The notes under the pieces are model-generated. The model saw nothing but the letters and a program-made list of their open reading frames with translations, ran no database searches and was not told the origin of the DNA. A DNA stretch of 38,282 nt, from the NCBI GenBank assembly GCA_002435955.1, contig DIWZ01000028.1, positions 1 to 38,282 on the forward strand, given 5' to 3'. This document shows, in pieces, positions 1 through 7,989 of the stretch (the stretch's first letter is position 1; every line of letters begins with the position of its first letter). Origin of the DNA: Pelobacter sp. UBA6093. GTDB lineage: Bacteria > Desulfobacterota > Desulfuromonadia > Desulfuromonadales > Syntrophotaleaceae. The translations under genes and the position numbers were made by a program.

Positions 1-115
1 TGTGCGCCGTGACATTCGACTGCACACAATGCAGCCGCTCAGCGGCCTTGGAGACACTCCCCTCCTCGGCGACCGCCAGGAAAATTTTCAAGCCGTTTGA
101 ATCCATGTTTGCCAT
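1..115 (-). CDS. LysR-family transcriptional regulator, N-terminal fragment cut by the window edge
   Basis: Read leftward from an ATG at 115 (a second in-frame ATG lies at 106), the sequence encodes MANMDSNGLKIFLAVAEEGS followed by VSKAAERLHCVQSNVTAH. This is the helix-turn-helix of LysR-type regulators: 'L..F..VAE.GS.SKAA..L...QS.V..' is the family signature for residues about 8-38. The rest of the protein lies outside the window, so the effector-binding domain and target are unknown. It is divergent from the MoaD-like gene at 230, and the two share a roughly 115-bp promoter region, so that gene is a candidate target by the usual LysR arrangement (inference). A possible minus-strand -10 (TATAAT) sits at 140-145. 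Confidence 0.85.
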   Translation of the reverse strand, partial: MANMDSNGLKIFLAVAEEGSVSKAAERLHCVQSNVTAH

Positions 116-150
116 CTTAAAAAGTGAAGGTTGGCGGCAATTATAATCAT

Positions 151-179
151 TTGACGTGATTCAAGGAAGCTCTTATAGT
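151..179 (+). promoter_or_regulatory. sigma-70-type promoter for the MoaD-like gene
   Basis: TTGACG at 151-156 and TATAGT at 174-179 are separated by exactly 17 bp, one mismatch each from the housekeeping consensus. Transcription would start near 186, about 45 bp before the ATG at 230. The opposite strand carries TATAAT (140-145) that could serve the divergent LysR gene, so the two promoters overlap. Confidence 0.6.
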
Positions 180-229
180 GAAAATATCTTTTTTTACATT
201 ACACCTTGATTGTGTGAGGAGACGCGACA

Positions 230-538
230 ATGGATCCAGCACCCAATACCAAAATTCGCATGTTCGGATTATTGCATTCCGCCCGCCAAGCAAAGGGCCT
301 GCCGCCCAATGCCCAAATCTACGTCCCGCCGGAAGGTCGCACCGCCCACGATATCGCCGAAGACCTCGAGTTGCCTTTCGACAAAATAGAAGGGGTGTTT
401 GTCAACCACCTTGTCTACTCTCTGGACCACATGATTCATGCCGGTGACCAGGTTGCGTTTATCTCCCGCGGAGTGCCGGGCCCCCATCGCTACAATCTCG
501 GCATCCACAGCGCCGGGAAGGATTCCGCCAAGGATTGA
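230..538 (+). CDS. MoaD/ThiS-family ubiquitin-like protein without a C-terminal Gly-Gly
   Basis: A 102-residue protein. A beta-grasp pattern is visible: an N-terminal strand (KIRMFGLLHSA), a central 'VPPEGRTAHDIAEDLELP' helix entry, and 'VFVNHLVYSLDHMIHAGDQV' matching the 'v.VNg......L.dGD.v.l' hallmark of MoaD/ThiS sulfur carriers. Family members normally end in Gly-Gly, which is adenylated and thiocarboxylated. Here the chain continues through GVPGPHRYNLGIHSAGKD and has no terminal GG, so it may be a non-carrier paralogue or act in tungsten/molybdenum enzyme assembly by another route (inference). The start is supported by a GAGGAGA ribosome site and by the promoter at 151-179. It stands alone, followed by a gene relic and a strong terminator. 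Confidence 0.75.
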   Translation: MDPAPNTKIRMFGLLHSARQAKGLPPNAQIYVPPEGRTAHDIAEDLELPFDKIEGVFVNHLVYSLDHMIHAGDQVAFISRGVPGPHRYNLGIHSAGKDSAKD

Positions 539-561
539 TACCTGCCCCTGATTTCGGAGGA

Positions 562-668
562 CATTAGCTCAGCGAGTTTCTATCGCCTTATTTCAACCGG
601 CGCACCGATACCTACGGCGGTTCGCTGAAAAACTCAGGCTCCGGGCCGAACCGTTCGTGCAACATTCG
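562..668 (+). pseudogene. Decayed fragment of an Old Yellow Enzyme / 2,4-dienoyl-CoA reductase-type gene
   Basis: Positions 568-633 translate to a peptide containing LSPYFNRRTDTYGGSL. This is the highly conserved 'FLSP..N.RTD.YGGSLENR' motif of NADH:flavin oxidoreductases of the Old Yellow Enzyme family. A stop codon (565-567) precedes it, and an apparent 2-nt insertion after 633 shifts the frame before a plausible continuation 'RLRAE..V'. No start, no ribosome site and no other part of the roughly 350-residue family remains. It is best read as the tail end of deletion decay of a once larger gene. The motif match is strong, but the relic is short, so its edges are approximate. Confidence 0.6.
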
Positions 669-672
669 CGAA

Positions 673-724
673 AACCAAAAGCCACCGTGGAGGGCAGTCT
701 CAGCTCTCCCGGTGGCTTTTGGTT
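673..724. terminator. Bidirectional rho-independent terminator
   Basis: AACCAAAAGCCACCG (673-687) and CGGTGGCTTTTGGTT (710-724) form a perfect 15-bp stem, with further G/C pairing inside the loop. It lies between the rightward MoaD-like gene and the leftward end of tatC at 790, so it can end both transcripts. It is the natural 3' end of the long hydrogenase-Tat gene series. Confidence 0.85.
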
Positions 725-789
725 GTTTGAAGGTCTCTTTAATTCATATTAACAGGGCGACCCTGCCCACAGTCCGCCCGTTTCCGGTG

Positions 790-1530
790 TCAGGATTCCC
801 CACGCCCGGGAGCTTTGCCGAACAGCCGGGCAGCAATAATACCGACTTCGTAAAGCACCATGAAAGGCACGGCCAGGGACAGCTGGGAGATGATATCCGG
901 TGGAGTCAGCACAGCGCCAACCACGAAAGCGACCAATATGGCATATTTGCGGTTGCGGGACAACCAGTGGTGATCGACGATGCCCATGCGCGCAAGGAAG
1001 AAAATAACGATGGGAAGCTCAAAGACCAAGCCGAAGGCCAGCAGCAGTTTGCTGCTCAGGGACAGATAGGCTCCCATGGAAAGCATGGCCTGGATATCGC
1101 CGCCACCGGTACCGAACCGGACCAGAAAACGAAAAACCGTGGGAAAGACGTACAGAAAGCCGAACCAGGTGCCGATGGCGAAGCAAGCGCTACTTGCCAG
1201 CACGAACGGCAGGGCGAGGCGTTTTTCATTACCGTACAAGCCGGGGGCAACGAACTGCCATATCTGCCAGAAAATCACCGGCAGAGCGAACAGCAACCCG
1301 GCAAAAGCGGCAATCTTCAGGTAGGTGAAAAAGGGCTCGGTGGCATTGATGAAGACCAGCGAACTGCCCTGCGGCAGCGCGGCCCTGACCGGGCGGGCGA
1401 TAAACTGGAACAGTTGTTCGGAAAAACTGTAGCAGAGCACAAAGGCCGCCAGCCAGGCGCAGCCGCAGATGATCAGGCGGCGGCGCAGTTCTGCAAGATG
1501 ACCGGTCAGGGACAATTCAACCATGGACAT
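790..1530 (-). CDS. tatC: Sec-independent protein translocase TatC
   Basis: A 246-residue polytopic inner-membrane protein of normal TatC length. The N-terminal 'LTGHLAELRRRLI' is the conserved cytoplasmic signal-peptide docking segment, and 'FVAPGLYGNEKRLALPFV' is the classic TatC loop before the third helix. About six hydrophobic segments follow, and 'VVGAVLTPPDIISQ' near residue 205 matches the conserved 'a.iTPPD..SQ' motif. With TatB and TatA just upstream on the same strand it forms a complete twin-arginine exporter. Its obvious client here is the hydrogenase small subunit (Tat signal, gene at 11.7-12.6 kb), which carries the large subunit out with it. The start at 1530 is followed two codons later by a second ATG; either could be used. 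Confidence 0.95.
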   Translation of the reverse strand: MSMVELSLTGHLAELRRRLIICGCAWLAAFVLCYSFSEQLFQFIARPVRAALPQGSSLVFINATEPFFTYLKIAAFAGLLFALPVIFWQIWQFVAPGLYGNEKRLALPFVLASSACFAIGTWFGFLYVFPTVFRFLVRFGTGGGDIQAMLSMGAYLSLSSKLLLAFGLVFELPIVIFFLARMGIVDHHWLSRNRKYAILVAFVVGAVLTPPDIISQLSLAVPFMVLYEVGIIAARLFGKAPGRGES

Positions 1531-1701
1531 GATCTACGTCTTTCTGTTTCGCAAAGATGTGGTTAAGCATCCGCCGCATAGGGCACATAAGACAACACAG
1601 GGAAAAGCTCTTAACTCCGGAAAATTCTGCCTTTCTCTGTCCTCCGGTTTACTGTCTCGCCTTTTGGCATTCGCCTGGCCAAGTGGATTCCAGCCGTCTG
1701 T

Positions 1702-1866
1702 CTATTCCTTCTTGTCGTCGATTTCTTCCTGACTGTCAGCGGCCCGGCGGAAGTTTTTGATGCCCTTGCCAAGCGCTCCTCCGATCTCCGGCAGCCTGCC
1801 GACGCCGAAAATCACCACGATGATGACCAATATGATCAGCAGTTCCGAAGCACCCAATCCAAACAT
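1702..1866 (-). CDS. tatA: Twin-arginine translocase subunit TatA (copy 2)
   Basis: A 54-residue protein with a single N-terminal transmembrane helix (ELLIILVIIVVIFGVGRLPE), then the amphipathic helix GGALGKGIKNFRRAA and an acidic tail, the standard TatA/E layout. The ATG at 1866 is chosen because it follows TGGAGGAAAAAA; an in-frame upstream ATG at 1911 has no such site. It is very close in sequence to the other TatA at 9134-9292 (identical MFGLG start and GGALGKGIKNFR segment), so the two are recent paralogues. It lies between tatB and tatC and is presumably co-transcribed with them. Confidence 0.92.
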   Translation of the reverse strand: MFGLGASELLIILVIIVVIFGVGRLPEIGGALGKGIKNFRRAADSQEEIDDKKE

Positions 1867-1941
1867 AGATTTTTTCCTCCAAAACGGATGTGCTGACTCC
1901 GGCAACCGCATGTCCCGGAGTCGACAGGTGAAGTTTTCACA

Positions 1942-2160
1942 TTACGCGCTGCTTTTCCCCTGCTCTTCCGGCGGATCGGATTCGGGGGTGACCTGTTTCA
2001 GAGTGTGGTTCAGGGGCTCCTGCAGCTCGCGGGTCGCGCGCTTGAATTCAGCCAACCCTTTGCCCAGCCCCCTGGCCAGTTCCGGCAATTTGCGCGGCCC
2101 CAGAATGATGAGGGCAAGAGCCAGGATCATCAGTAACTCAGGCATACCGATATTAAACAT
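1942..2160 (-). CDS. tatB: Twin-arginine translocase subunit TatB-like
   Basis: A 72-residue TatA/B-family protein. The sequence MFNIGMPELLMILALALIIL followed by GPRKLPELARGLGKGLAEFK has the 'GP.kLPela' hinge that distinguishes TatB from TatA ('G..rLPEiGgalGk'). The basic/acidic amphipathic tail (RATRELQEPLNHTLKQV) fits the TatB helix that contacts TatC. It is shorter than enteric TatB (about 170 aa) but typical of the short TatB found outside the enterics. A GAGGAAA site precedes the ATG at 2160. It lies 51 bp after the NikMN gene and 75 bp before tatA. Confidence 0.85.
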   Translation of the reverse strand: MFNIGMPELLMILALALIILGPRKLPELARGLGKGLAEFKRATRELQEPLNHTLKQVTPESDPPEEQGKSSA

Positions 2161-2211
2161 ACACCAGTTTCCTCAATTGAAGGGAGATTGTATTTCCCGT
2201 CCCCGGAGAAT

Positions 2212-3126
2212 TCAGCGTCCATTCAGGGGCACTCGGGTTCGGCACTGCAACCGGTTGCCCAGCATCCAGGCGCAGCCGAATACGAGCAGGGCACCGTATA
2301 AACCGGCCAGCATAACGGCCAATTGCGGATGATCCACTGCCGGCAGGCGATACCCAGCCAGGGGAGCAAACAGTCCTGCATCCCGGCTGAGAACCCCTAA
2401 CTGTACAGCGACCCGTTCCAGACCGTCGGGCAGACGACTGGCCCAGGGGCTCAGCATTAACGCGGCGCTTGCCACCGCCAGCGGACGGCCTATCCCGACT
2501 GTGTTGGATTTCTCGACGGGGCTCTGCGCCAGGACCAGATACAGGGCGGCGGTGAGCATGCCTTCGCCGATACCGATCCAGGCGTGGGTGCCGAGCATGG
2601 CGCTTGCAACGGTGCCAAAAGACGCCGCCCCGGAGGCGGCCAACTCCGCACTGACCGCCAGCGCCACCAGCATTACCGACAGCCAGCCGCCAACGCCCAA
2701 CAGCAGCGCCCGGCCAGGGGCCGACAGAGCGGGCCGGCGACTGAGAAGAACGCGCAGCACGCTGCCGGCGCCGGCTCCCAACAGGGCCATGTTGAAGAGA
2801 TTGGCGCCCAGGCTCAGCAATCCGCCGTCACCGAAGGCCAGCGCCTGCACGCTCACCACCAGGGTCATGGCCAGCACGGCGAACGGGGTGCCAAGCAGAA
2901 CGGTCGCCAATGCGGCGCCTAGCAGGTGGCCGGAGGTGCCGGAAGTGATGGGAAAGTTGAGCATCTGTGCGGCAAACAGCATCGCCGTCACCGCGGCAAA
3001 ACGGGTCACCTTCGGTTTGTCATTGCTTCTTACCGCCGCCACGGCGGCAGCGGTCACGCCCAGCAGGGCAAGGCCCGCGGTGACCGGGCAGACCGCTCCA
3101 TGTAACATGTGATCCGGAATATGCAT
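2212..3126 (-). CDS. nikMN: CbiM/NikM-type nickel (cobalt) ECF transporter S component fused to a PDGLE (NikN/CbiN-like) domain, copy 1
   Basis: A 304-residue membrane protein. The N-terminus MHIPDHML carries the invariant Met-His metal-binding start of CbiM/NikM; the amine, His2 and a later His coordinate Ni or Co in the family. 'GTSGHLLGA' and 'FGDGGLLSLGANLFNMAL' are core CbiM motifs. After about six membrane segments, 'SPWASRLPDGLERVA' (about residues 228-242) is the PDGLE domain, followed by a final helix, so the M and N parts are one chain. No ATP-binding (NikO) or T (NikQ) subunit is in the window and they must be encoded elsewhere. Its place between hypE and the Tat genes points to nickel supply for the hydrogenase (inference). 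A second copy with the same layout is at 22958-23863 beside the CO dehydrogenase. A GGAGGAATCG site supports the start. Confidence 0.85.
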   Translation of the reverse strand: MHIPDHMLHGAVCPVTAGLALLGVTAAAVAAVRSNDKPKVTRFAAVTAMLFAAQMLNFPITSGTSGHLLGAALATVLLGTPFAVLAMTLVVSVQALAFGDGGLLSLGANLFNMALLGAGAGSVLRVLLSRRPALSAPGRALLLGVGGWLSVMLVALAVSAELAASGAASFGTVASAMLGTHAWIGIGEGMLTAALYLVLAQSPVEKSNTVGIGRPLAVASAALMLSPWASRLPDGLERVAVQLGVLSRDAGLFAPLAGYRLPAVDHPQLAVMLAGLYGALLVFGCAWMLGNRLQCRTRVPLNGR

Positions 3127-3165
3127 CGATTCCTCCTTTGGTTGCTAACGAAAATTGTATCCCGT

Positions 3166-3183
3166 GCGGTTAAAGATTACCGC
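3166..3183. promoter_or_regulatory. Inverted repeat upstream of nikMN copy 1, possible operator
   Basis: GCGGT (3166-3170) and ACCGC (3179-3183) flank AAAGATT in the 187-bp gap between hypE and nikMN. A minus-strand TTGACA overlaps its upstream side, but no well-spaced -10 follows. It does not match the published NikR or cobalamin-riboswitch patterns, and its role is unknown. It is absent upstream of the second nikMN. Confidence 0.25.
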
Positions 3184-3313
3184 TTTGTCAAATTCGGCTC
3201 GTCATGCCCGAATGTCTTTGTCGGGCACCCATTATTTCAACAGATTACAGTCTGAATTCCCGATCCGAAACGTCTCGAAAATGCCTTTTTGCGACGCCAT
3301 CAAGATTACCGTT

Positions 3314-4324
3314 TCAGCAGATGCGCGGCAACTGTTCGCCGGAGAGCATCTCCACCGCGCGCAAACCGCCGACCAGGGTTTCCATCTGGACCCGCCCGCC
3401 ACCGCTTGCAGTCACTTCGCCGATGATCGCCGCTTCCTTCCCCAACGGATGCCGCCGCATGCGCTGCACAACCCGCTCGGCCGCTTCGGCGGCGACAAAC
3501 ACCAGCAGTTTCCCTTCGTTGGCCACATACAGCGGATCGAGTCCCAGCAGCGCACAAACGCCCCGCACCGCTCCCTTGAGGGGCAGGGCCGCCTCATCAA
3601 GGGTGATCGATACCTCCGATTGCAGGGCTATCTCCTTCAGGGTGGTGGCCACGCCACCGCGGGTGGGGTCGCGCAGCACATGAATCACTTCACCTTCCTC
3701 GATCAGCTCCGCTACCAGATGGTTGAGTGCCGCACAGTCACTGTGGATATCGGCTTCCATTTCCAGCCCTTCGCGCCGGGCCATGACGGCGATGCCGTGA
3801 TCACCGATAGTGCCGTTGATCAGCACCTTGTCTCCGACCCGTGCGTTGGCGCCGTGAATCGCCAGAGCGTGTCGCACCAGGCCGATACCGGAAGTGTTGA
3901 TGAAGATCCGGTCGGCCTTGCCGCGGGGCACCACTTTGGTGTCGCCGGTGACGATGGTCACCCCCGCCCGGTCGGCGGCCTCGCGCATGGCAGCAAGGAT
4001 TTCCCCAAGTTCCCTGCGACTGAAGCCTTCCTCCAGAATCAGGCCGACACTGATGGCCAGCGGCTTCGCTCCAACCATGGCCAGGTCGTTGACCGTCCCG
4101 TTGACGGCCAGATCGCCGATGTTGCCGCCGGGGAAAAAGATCGGATCGACCACGTAGGAATCGGTGGTAAAGGCCAGCCGCCCGCCGTCGTAATCCAGCA
4201 GCGCCGCGTCGTTTTGCCCTGCCAGGGGGATGCCGGAAAGGGTCGGGATGATCAGCTGCTCCAGCAATTGATGGGATAATTTGCCGCCACTGCCGTGGCC
4301 TAATAGTATCAGATCTGAATCCAC
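3314..4324 (-). CDS. hypE: Hydrogenase maturation protein HypE (carbamoyl dehydratase)
   Basis: A 336-residue cytoplasmic protein of the AIR-synthase/PurM fold. 'LGHGSGGKLSHQLLEQL' at the N-terminus and 'NGTVNDLAMVGAKP' and 'TGDTKVVPRGKADR' further in are HypE ATP-binding motifs. The chain ends in PRIC: the C-terminal Cys336 receives the carbamoyl group from HypF and is dehydrated to thiocyanate, the source of the CN ligands of the NiFe site. The start is a GTG at 4324 preceded by AGGAG at the right distance. It lies 70 bp downstream of hypD and is the last hyp gene of the series. Confidence 0.95.
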   Translation of the reverse strand: MDSDLILLGHGSGGKLSHQLLEQLIIPTLSGIPLAGQNDAALLDYDGGRLAFTTDSYVVDPIFFPGGNIGDLAVNGTVNDLAMVGAKPLAISVGLILEEGFSRRELGEILAAMREAADRAGVTIVTGDTKVVPRGKADRIFINTSGIGLVRHALAIHGANARVGDKVLINGTIGDHGIAVMARREGLEMEADIHSDCAALNHLVAELIEEGEVIHVLRDPTRGGVATTLKEIALQSEVSITLDEAALPLKGAVRGVCALLGLDPLYVANEGKLLVFVAAEAAERVVQRMRRHPLGKEAAIIGEVTASGGGRVQMETLVGGLRAVEMLSGEQLPRIC

Positions 4325-4394
4325 TCAATGCTCCTGAATCTGTTTGATTGCTTTGCCGATGACGCCCCCTCCCGTGCGAGGCAGCCGCAATGAG

Positions 4395-5495
4395 CTACCT
4401 GCCTTGCGTTCCGTACTTGTAAGCCGCCGCACAGCTGCCTTCCGAGGACACCATGCAGGCCCCCACCGGATCTTCGGGAGTGCAGGCCTTGCCGAACAAC
4501 GGACAGTCGCACGGCGCCACCTTGCCTTTGAGCACCTCGCCGCACAGGCAGCCCGCGGCTTCCCGCGGTGCTTCCACCGCCACCGGCAGGGCCTTGGCGG
4601 CATCGAACGCCGCATATTTTTCGGCGATGGCCAGGCCGCTCTGGGGGATCACGCCGATGCCGCGCCAGGGTGTATCGACCGGCGTGAAAACCTCGGTCAA
4701 CAGCGCCTGAGCCTGGCGATTGCCTTCCCAGGTGACGAAGCGACGATATTGGATTTCCACGGCGGCGCGGTTTTCCACCCTCTGGGACACCAGCATTGCC
4801 ACCCCCTGCATGATGTCGGCCGGTTCGAAACCGGTCACCACACACGGCACGCCGTGCTGTTCGGCCAGGAAGCGATAGGCGTCTCCGCCGATAACGGTGC
4901 TGACATGTGCCGGACACAGATAGCCGTCGATCCCCAGGTCGGGGTCGGAGGAGAGTACCTGCATGGGCACGGGGATTGTTTTGTGGGCGACCAGCGCGAA
5001 ATAATTCTGCAGGCCCTGCCTGGCGGCCATCTGGATGCTGGCAGCGATGGTCGGTGCGGTGGTTTCGAAGCCGACGCCGAGAAACACCACCTGTTGGTCG
5101 GGATGCCCGGCCGCCAGGGCTACGGCATCGACGCTGGAATAGACGATGCGCACGTCCGCCCCTCGGGCCCGTTCCTGCATCAGGCTGGAAGAGGAGCCGG
5201 GCACCCGCAGCATATCGCCGAAGGTGGCGACGATGGTGTTCGGTCGGCGGGCATAGGCCACGGCCTGGTCGACGTAACCCACCGGGGTAACGCACACCGG
5301 GCAACCGGGCCCGGAGATCAGCCGCACTTGCGGCGGCAGCAAGCTGTGCAGACCGTACTGGTAGATGGACATGGTGTGGGTGCCGCAGACCTCCATGAAG
5401 GTCAGGGGCCGACTCAGTCCGGAGGTCAGCGCGGCGATTCGCTCGGCCAGCCCGCGGACGATCTCCCGGTTGCGGAATTCATCCGAATAGTTCAT
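4395..5495 (-). CDS. hypD: Hydrogenase maturation protein HypD (Fe-S scaffold for Fe(CN)2CO)
   Basis: A 366-residue cytoplasmic iron-sulfur protein. Conserved signatures are 'FMEVCGTHTM' (Cys37) and 'SGPGCPVCVTP' (Cys65, Cys68), which form the site where Fe, CN and CO are assembled with HypC. A Cys-rich C-terminal part (CLCGEV, CDCPLFGKACTPEDP) holds the [4Fe-4S] cluster. The ATG at 5495 is preferred because it overlaps the hypC stop (ATGA) and gives the usual MNYSDEF-type N-terminus. An upstream in-frame ATG at 5522 inside hypC would add nine Gly/Pro-rich residues not typical of the family. Confidence 0.95.
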   Translation of the reverse strand: MNYSDEFRNREIVRGLAERIAALTSGLSRPLTFMEVCGTHTMSIYQYGLHSLLPPQVRLISGPGCPVCVTPVGYVDQAVAYARRPNTIVATFGDMLRVPGSSSSLMQERARGADVRIVYSSVDAVALAAGHPDQQVVFLGVGFETTAPTIAASIQMAARQGLQNYFALVAHKTIPVPMQVLSSDPDLGIDGYLCPAHVSTVIGGDAYRFLAEQHGVPCVVTGFEPADIMQGVAMLVSQRVENRAAVEIQYRRFVTWEGNRQAQALLTEVFTPVDTPWRGIGVIPQSGLAIAEKYAAFDAAKALPVAVEAPREAAGCLCGEVLKGKVAPCDCPLFGKACTPEDPVGACMVSSEGSCAAAYKYGTQGR

Positions 5496-5725
5496 GGCTC
5501 CCCCGTTCCCCGGTCCAGACATTCGCGCATCAGGGTCAGGGTTGCCTGTGCCTCGTCCTTATCCAGCTTGCTGATGGCGAAACCGGCATGAATCAGCACA
5601 TAATCGCCGACCTCCACCTGCTCGCCGAGCATCAGCAGGCTCGCCGCCCGTTTCACGCCGTCGATTTCGGCGACCATGGTTTCGCCATCCTTGCGGATAA
5701 CTTTCATCGGTACTGCTAAACACAT
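5492..5725 (-). CDS. hypC: Hydrogenase maturation chaperone HypC
   Basis: A 77-residue protein starting MCLAVPMKV. Cys2 (after Met removal) is the essential residue that carries the Fe(CN)2CO unit and contacts the large-subunit precursor. The 'GVKRAASLLML' and 'GDYVLIHAGFAISKLD' blocks are the standard OB-fold of HypC/HupF. It overlaps the end of hypF by 10 bp at its start and the hypD start by 4 bp at its end, so the three are tightly coupled. Confidence 0.95.
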   Translation of the reverse strand: MCLAVPMKVIRKDGETMVAEIDGVKRAASLLMLGEQVEVGDYVLIHAGFAISKLDKDEAQATLTLMRECLDRGTGEP

Positions 5726-7989
5726 AAGATACTCCGTCCTGCAATGATGGCCTGCCCTAACGCCAGCCCGCCGTCGTTGGGCGGCGCCAGACGTTGGGTG
5801 AAGACCTGAAAACCCTTTTCTTCCAGTCGGGCACAGAGCCCCTCGCTGAACAACCGGTTCTGAAAGACGCCGCCGGACAATACCACCCGCTCGAGGCCGG
5901 TGGTCGTACGGATGGTTTCGCACACCGCGCTCGCAGCGACCGCCAGGGTATTGTGAAAGCGGCGGGCCAGCGCAGCCCTGGGCCGGTCGCACCGTATTTC
6001 CCCAACCAGCACGCGCAGCATGTCGCCGACATCGAGCACCAGGCGGCCTTCGACCTCGGTCAGACTAAAGGGATAGTGATCGGTCACCGGGCTGGTTTCC
6101 GCCAACGCTTCCAATGCGATGGCGGCCTGTCCCTCGTAGGCCACCTTCTGCCGCAGGCCCAGCAGACTGGCCACGGCATCGAACAACCTCCCGCAACTGG
6201 ACGTCAATGGAGTGTTCAAACGCCGCTGCAACATCTGCAAAAACAACTTGCGGTCGGACGGTGCCAACGCCGCTGTGCAGGGCAGCGAAAGCTCGAACAC
6301 CCGATCGTCGAAGAGCTCGTAAAGGTAAGCCAGGGCCATGCGCCAGGGCTCCCGCACCGCCGCGTCCCCGCCGGGCAGCGGCACCGGGCGCAGATGGCCC
6401 AGGCGTTCGAATCGTTCATACCCCCCGACCAGGAACTCCCCGCCCCAGATGGTGCCGTCGGGGCCGTAGCCGGTACCGTCGCAGATCACCCCGATGACCT
6501 CCCCTTCCAGCGCGTTTTCCGCCATGCAGGAAGCCAGGTGGGCGTGATGGTGCTGCACCGCTACCCTGGGCAGATCGGCCAGGGATTCGGCATAGGTCGT
6601 GGACAGATAGTCGGGATGCAGGTCGTGGGCCACCAGTTGCGGACGGATCTGCAGGATGTTCTGCAGATGGTCGACGGTCTGTTCCAGCGAGCGTAGCGTA
6701 GCGGCGTTCTGCAGATCGCCGAGATGCTGACTGAGAAAAGCCTGGCCGCCCCGGGTCAGGCAAATCGCTCCCTTTAACTCAGCACCCACCGCCAGCACGC
6801 TCGGCTGGGTTGCGGGCAGCCCGATGGGACGGGGCGCATAGCCGCGGGAGCGGCGCAAAAATACCGGCTGGCCCCGAAACACCCGGATCACCGAATCGTC
6901 GCTGCGGGTATGGATCTCCCGGTCATGGATCAAGAAGAAGTCGGCGACAGACGCCAGGCGCTGCAGCGCGTCTTCATCCTGATAACAGATCGGTTCATCG
7001 GCCAGGTTGCCGCTGGTCAGCACCAGGGCCGGAAACCGATCCCGCAGCAGCAGGTGGTGCAGCGGCGTGCAGGGTAGCATGATGCCAAAATAGCCGTTGT
7101 CCGGCGCCACCTGCGCGGCGATGGGGCTCGGACGGCGCTTGGGCAGCAGCACGATGGGCCGCTCCGGCCCCTGCAGCAGCTTGGCTGCGCTGGAGTCGCA
7201 TTCGGCGTAGCCTGTCAGAGTGGCAAGGTCCGGCGCCATAAGAGCGAACGGTTTCTGGTCGCGGTGTTTGCGCCGCCGCAGTTCCATCACCGCCACCTCG
7301 TTACAGGCATCCACCGCCAGGTGATAGCCGCCGAGGCCTTTAACCGCCAGAATGCGGCCCGCCTGCAGCAGCTCGATGGCAGCCGCCAGCGGTTCGCCGG
7401 CCACCTCGCAACCCTGCCCGTCGAGCAGGCGCAGCTGCGGACCGCAGTCCGGACAGGCGTTGGGCTGGGCGTGAAAGCGGCGATGCCCCGGATCTTCATA
7501 TTCGGTGCGGCAGGCGGCGCACATGGCGAAGCCGGCCATGGTGGTGCGGGCACGGTCGTAAGGCACACCCCGGATGATGGAATAGCGGGGACCGCAATTG
7601 GTGCAATTGATAAACGGATACCGATAGCGGCGGTCGGCGGGGTCGAACAGTTCGCGCAGGCAGTCGTCACAGACATCGCCATCGGGCGCGATCTGCACCG
7701 CCTCGCCGCTGCCGCCACTGGGGCGGATAACGAAACCTTCGCCAGCGGCCAGGGGTAGCTCCTCGCTCTGCACGGCGGTGATCGCGGCCAGGGGCGGTGC
7801 CTGGACCTGAAGGTCGGCAAGGAAACACCGCACTTCGCCGGCGGCACCCTGCACTTCCAGCACCACCCCGGACGGGGTGTTCATCACCCAGCCGGTCAGG
7901 TGGCAGGCAGTGGCCAGGCGATAGACGAACGGCCGGAAACCGACCCCCTGGACGATGCCCTGAACGCTGACCCTGACGCGCTTATTCAC
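5716..7989 (-). CDS. hypF: Carbamoyltransferase HypF
   Basis: A 757-residue cytoplasmic enzyme that turns carbamoyl phosphate plus ATP into carbamoyl-adenylate and passes the carbamoyl group to HypE. Domains in order: acylphosphatase (about 5-90, 'QGIVQGVGFRPFVYR'); two zinc-finger pairs (about 105-185, 'CDDCLRELFDP', 'CTNCGPRYS', 'CAACRTEYEDP', 'CPDCGPQ'); YrdC-like ATP site (about 200-380); Kae1-like carbamoyltransfer domain (about 400-757, with 'HHHAHLASCMAE' and 'VLSGGVFQNRLF'). The start is set at the GTG at 7989, which overlaps the hypB stop (GTGAATAA) and begins directly at the acylphosphatase strand. A longer frame to 8148 would run through hypB coding sequence. Confidence 0.95.
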   Translation of the reverse strand: MNKRVRVSVQGIVQGVGFRPFVYRLATACHLTGWVMNTPSGVVLEVQGAAGEVRCFLADLQVQAPPLAAITAVQSEELPLAAGEGFVIRPSGGSGEAVQIAPDGDVCDDCLRELFDPADRRYRYPFINCTNCGPRYSIIRGVPYDRARTTMAGFAMCAACRTEYEDPGHRRFHAQPNACPDCGPQLRLLDGQGCEVAGEPLAAAIELLQAGRILAVKGLGGYHLAVDACNEVAVMELRRRKHRDQKPFALMAPDLATLTGYAECDSSAAKLLQGPERPIVLLPKRRPSPIAAQVAPDNGYFGIMLPCTPLHHLLLRDRFPALVLTSGNLADEPICYQDEDALQRLASVADFFLIHDREIHTRSDDSVIRVFRGQPVFLRRSRGYAPRPIGLPATQPSVLAVGAELKGAICLTRGGQAFLSQHLGDLQNAATLRSLEQTVDHLQNILQIRPQLVAHDLHPDYLSTTYAESLADLPRVAVQHHHAHLASCMAENALEGEVIGVICDGTGYGPDGTIWGGEFLVGGYERFERLGHLRPVPLPGGDAAVREPWRMALAYLYELFDDRVFELSLPCTAALAPSDRKLFLQMLQRRLNTPLTSSCGRLFDAVASLLGLRQKVAYEGQAAIALEALAETSPVTDHYPFSLTEVEGRLVLDVGDMLRVLVGEIRCDRPRAALARRFHNTLAVAASAVCETIRTTTGLERVVLSGGVFQNRLFSEGLCARLEEKGFQVFTQRLAPPNDGGLALGQAIIAGRSILCV

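Noticed and set aside
712..1566. Plus-strand frame opposite tatC
   Set aside because: Highly polar low-quality translation starting inside the terminator; tatC on the minus strand is unmistakable.
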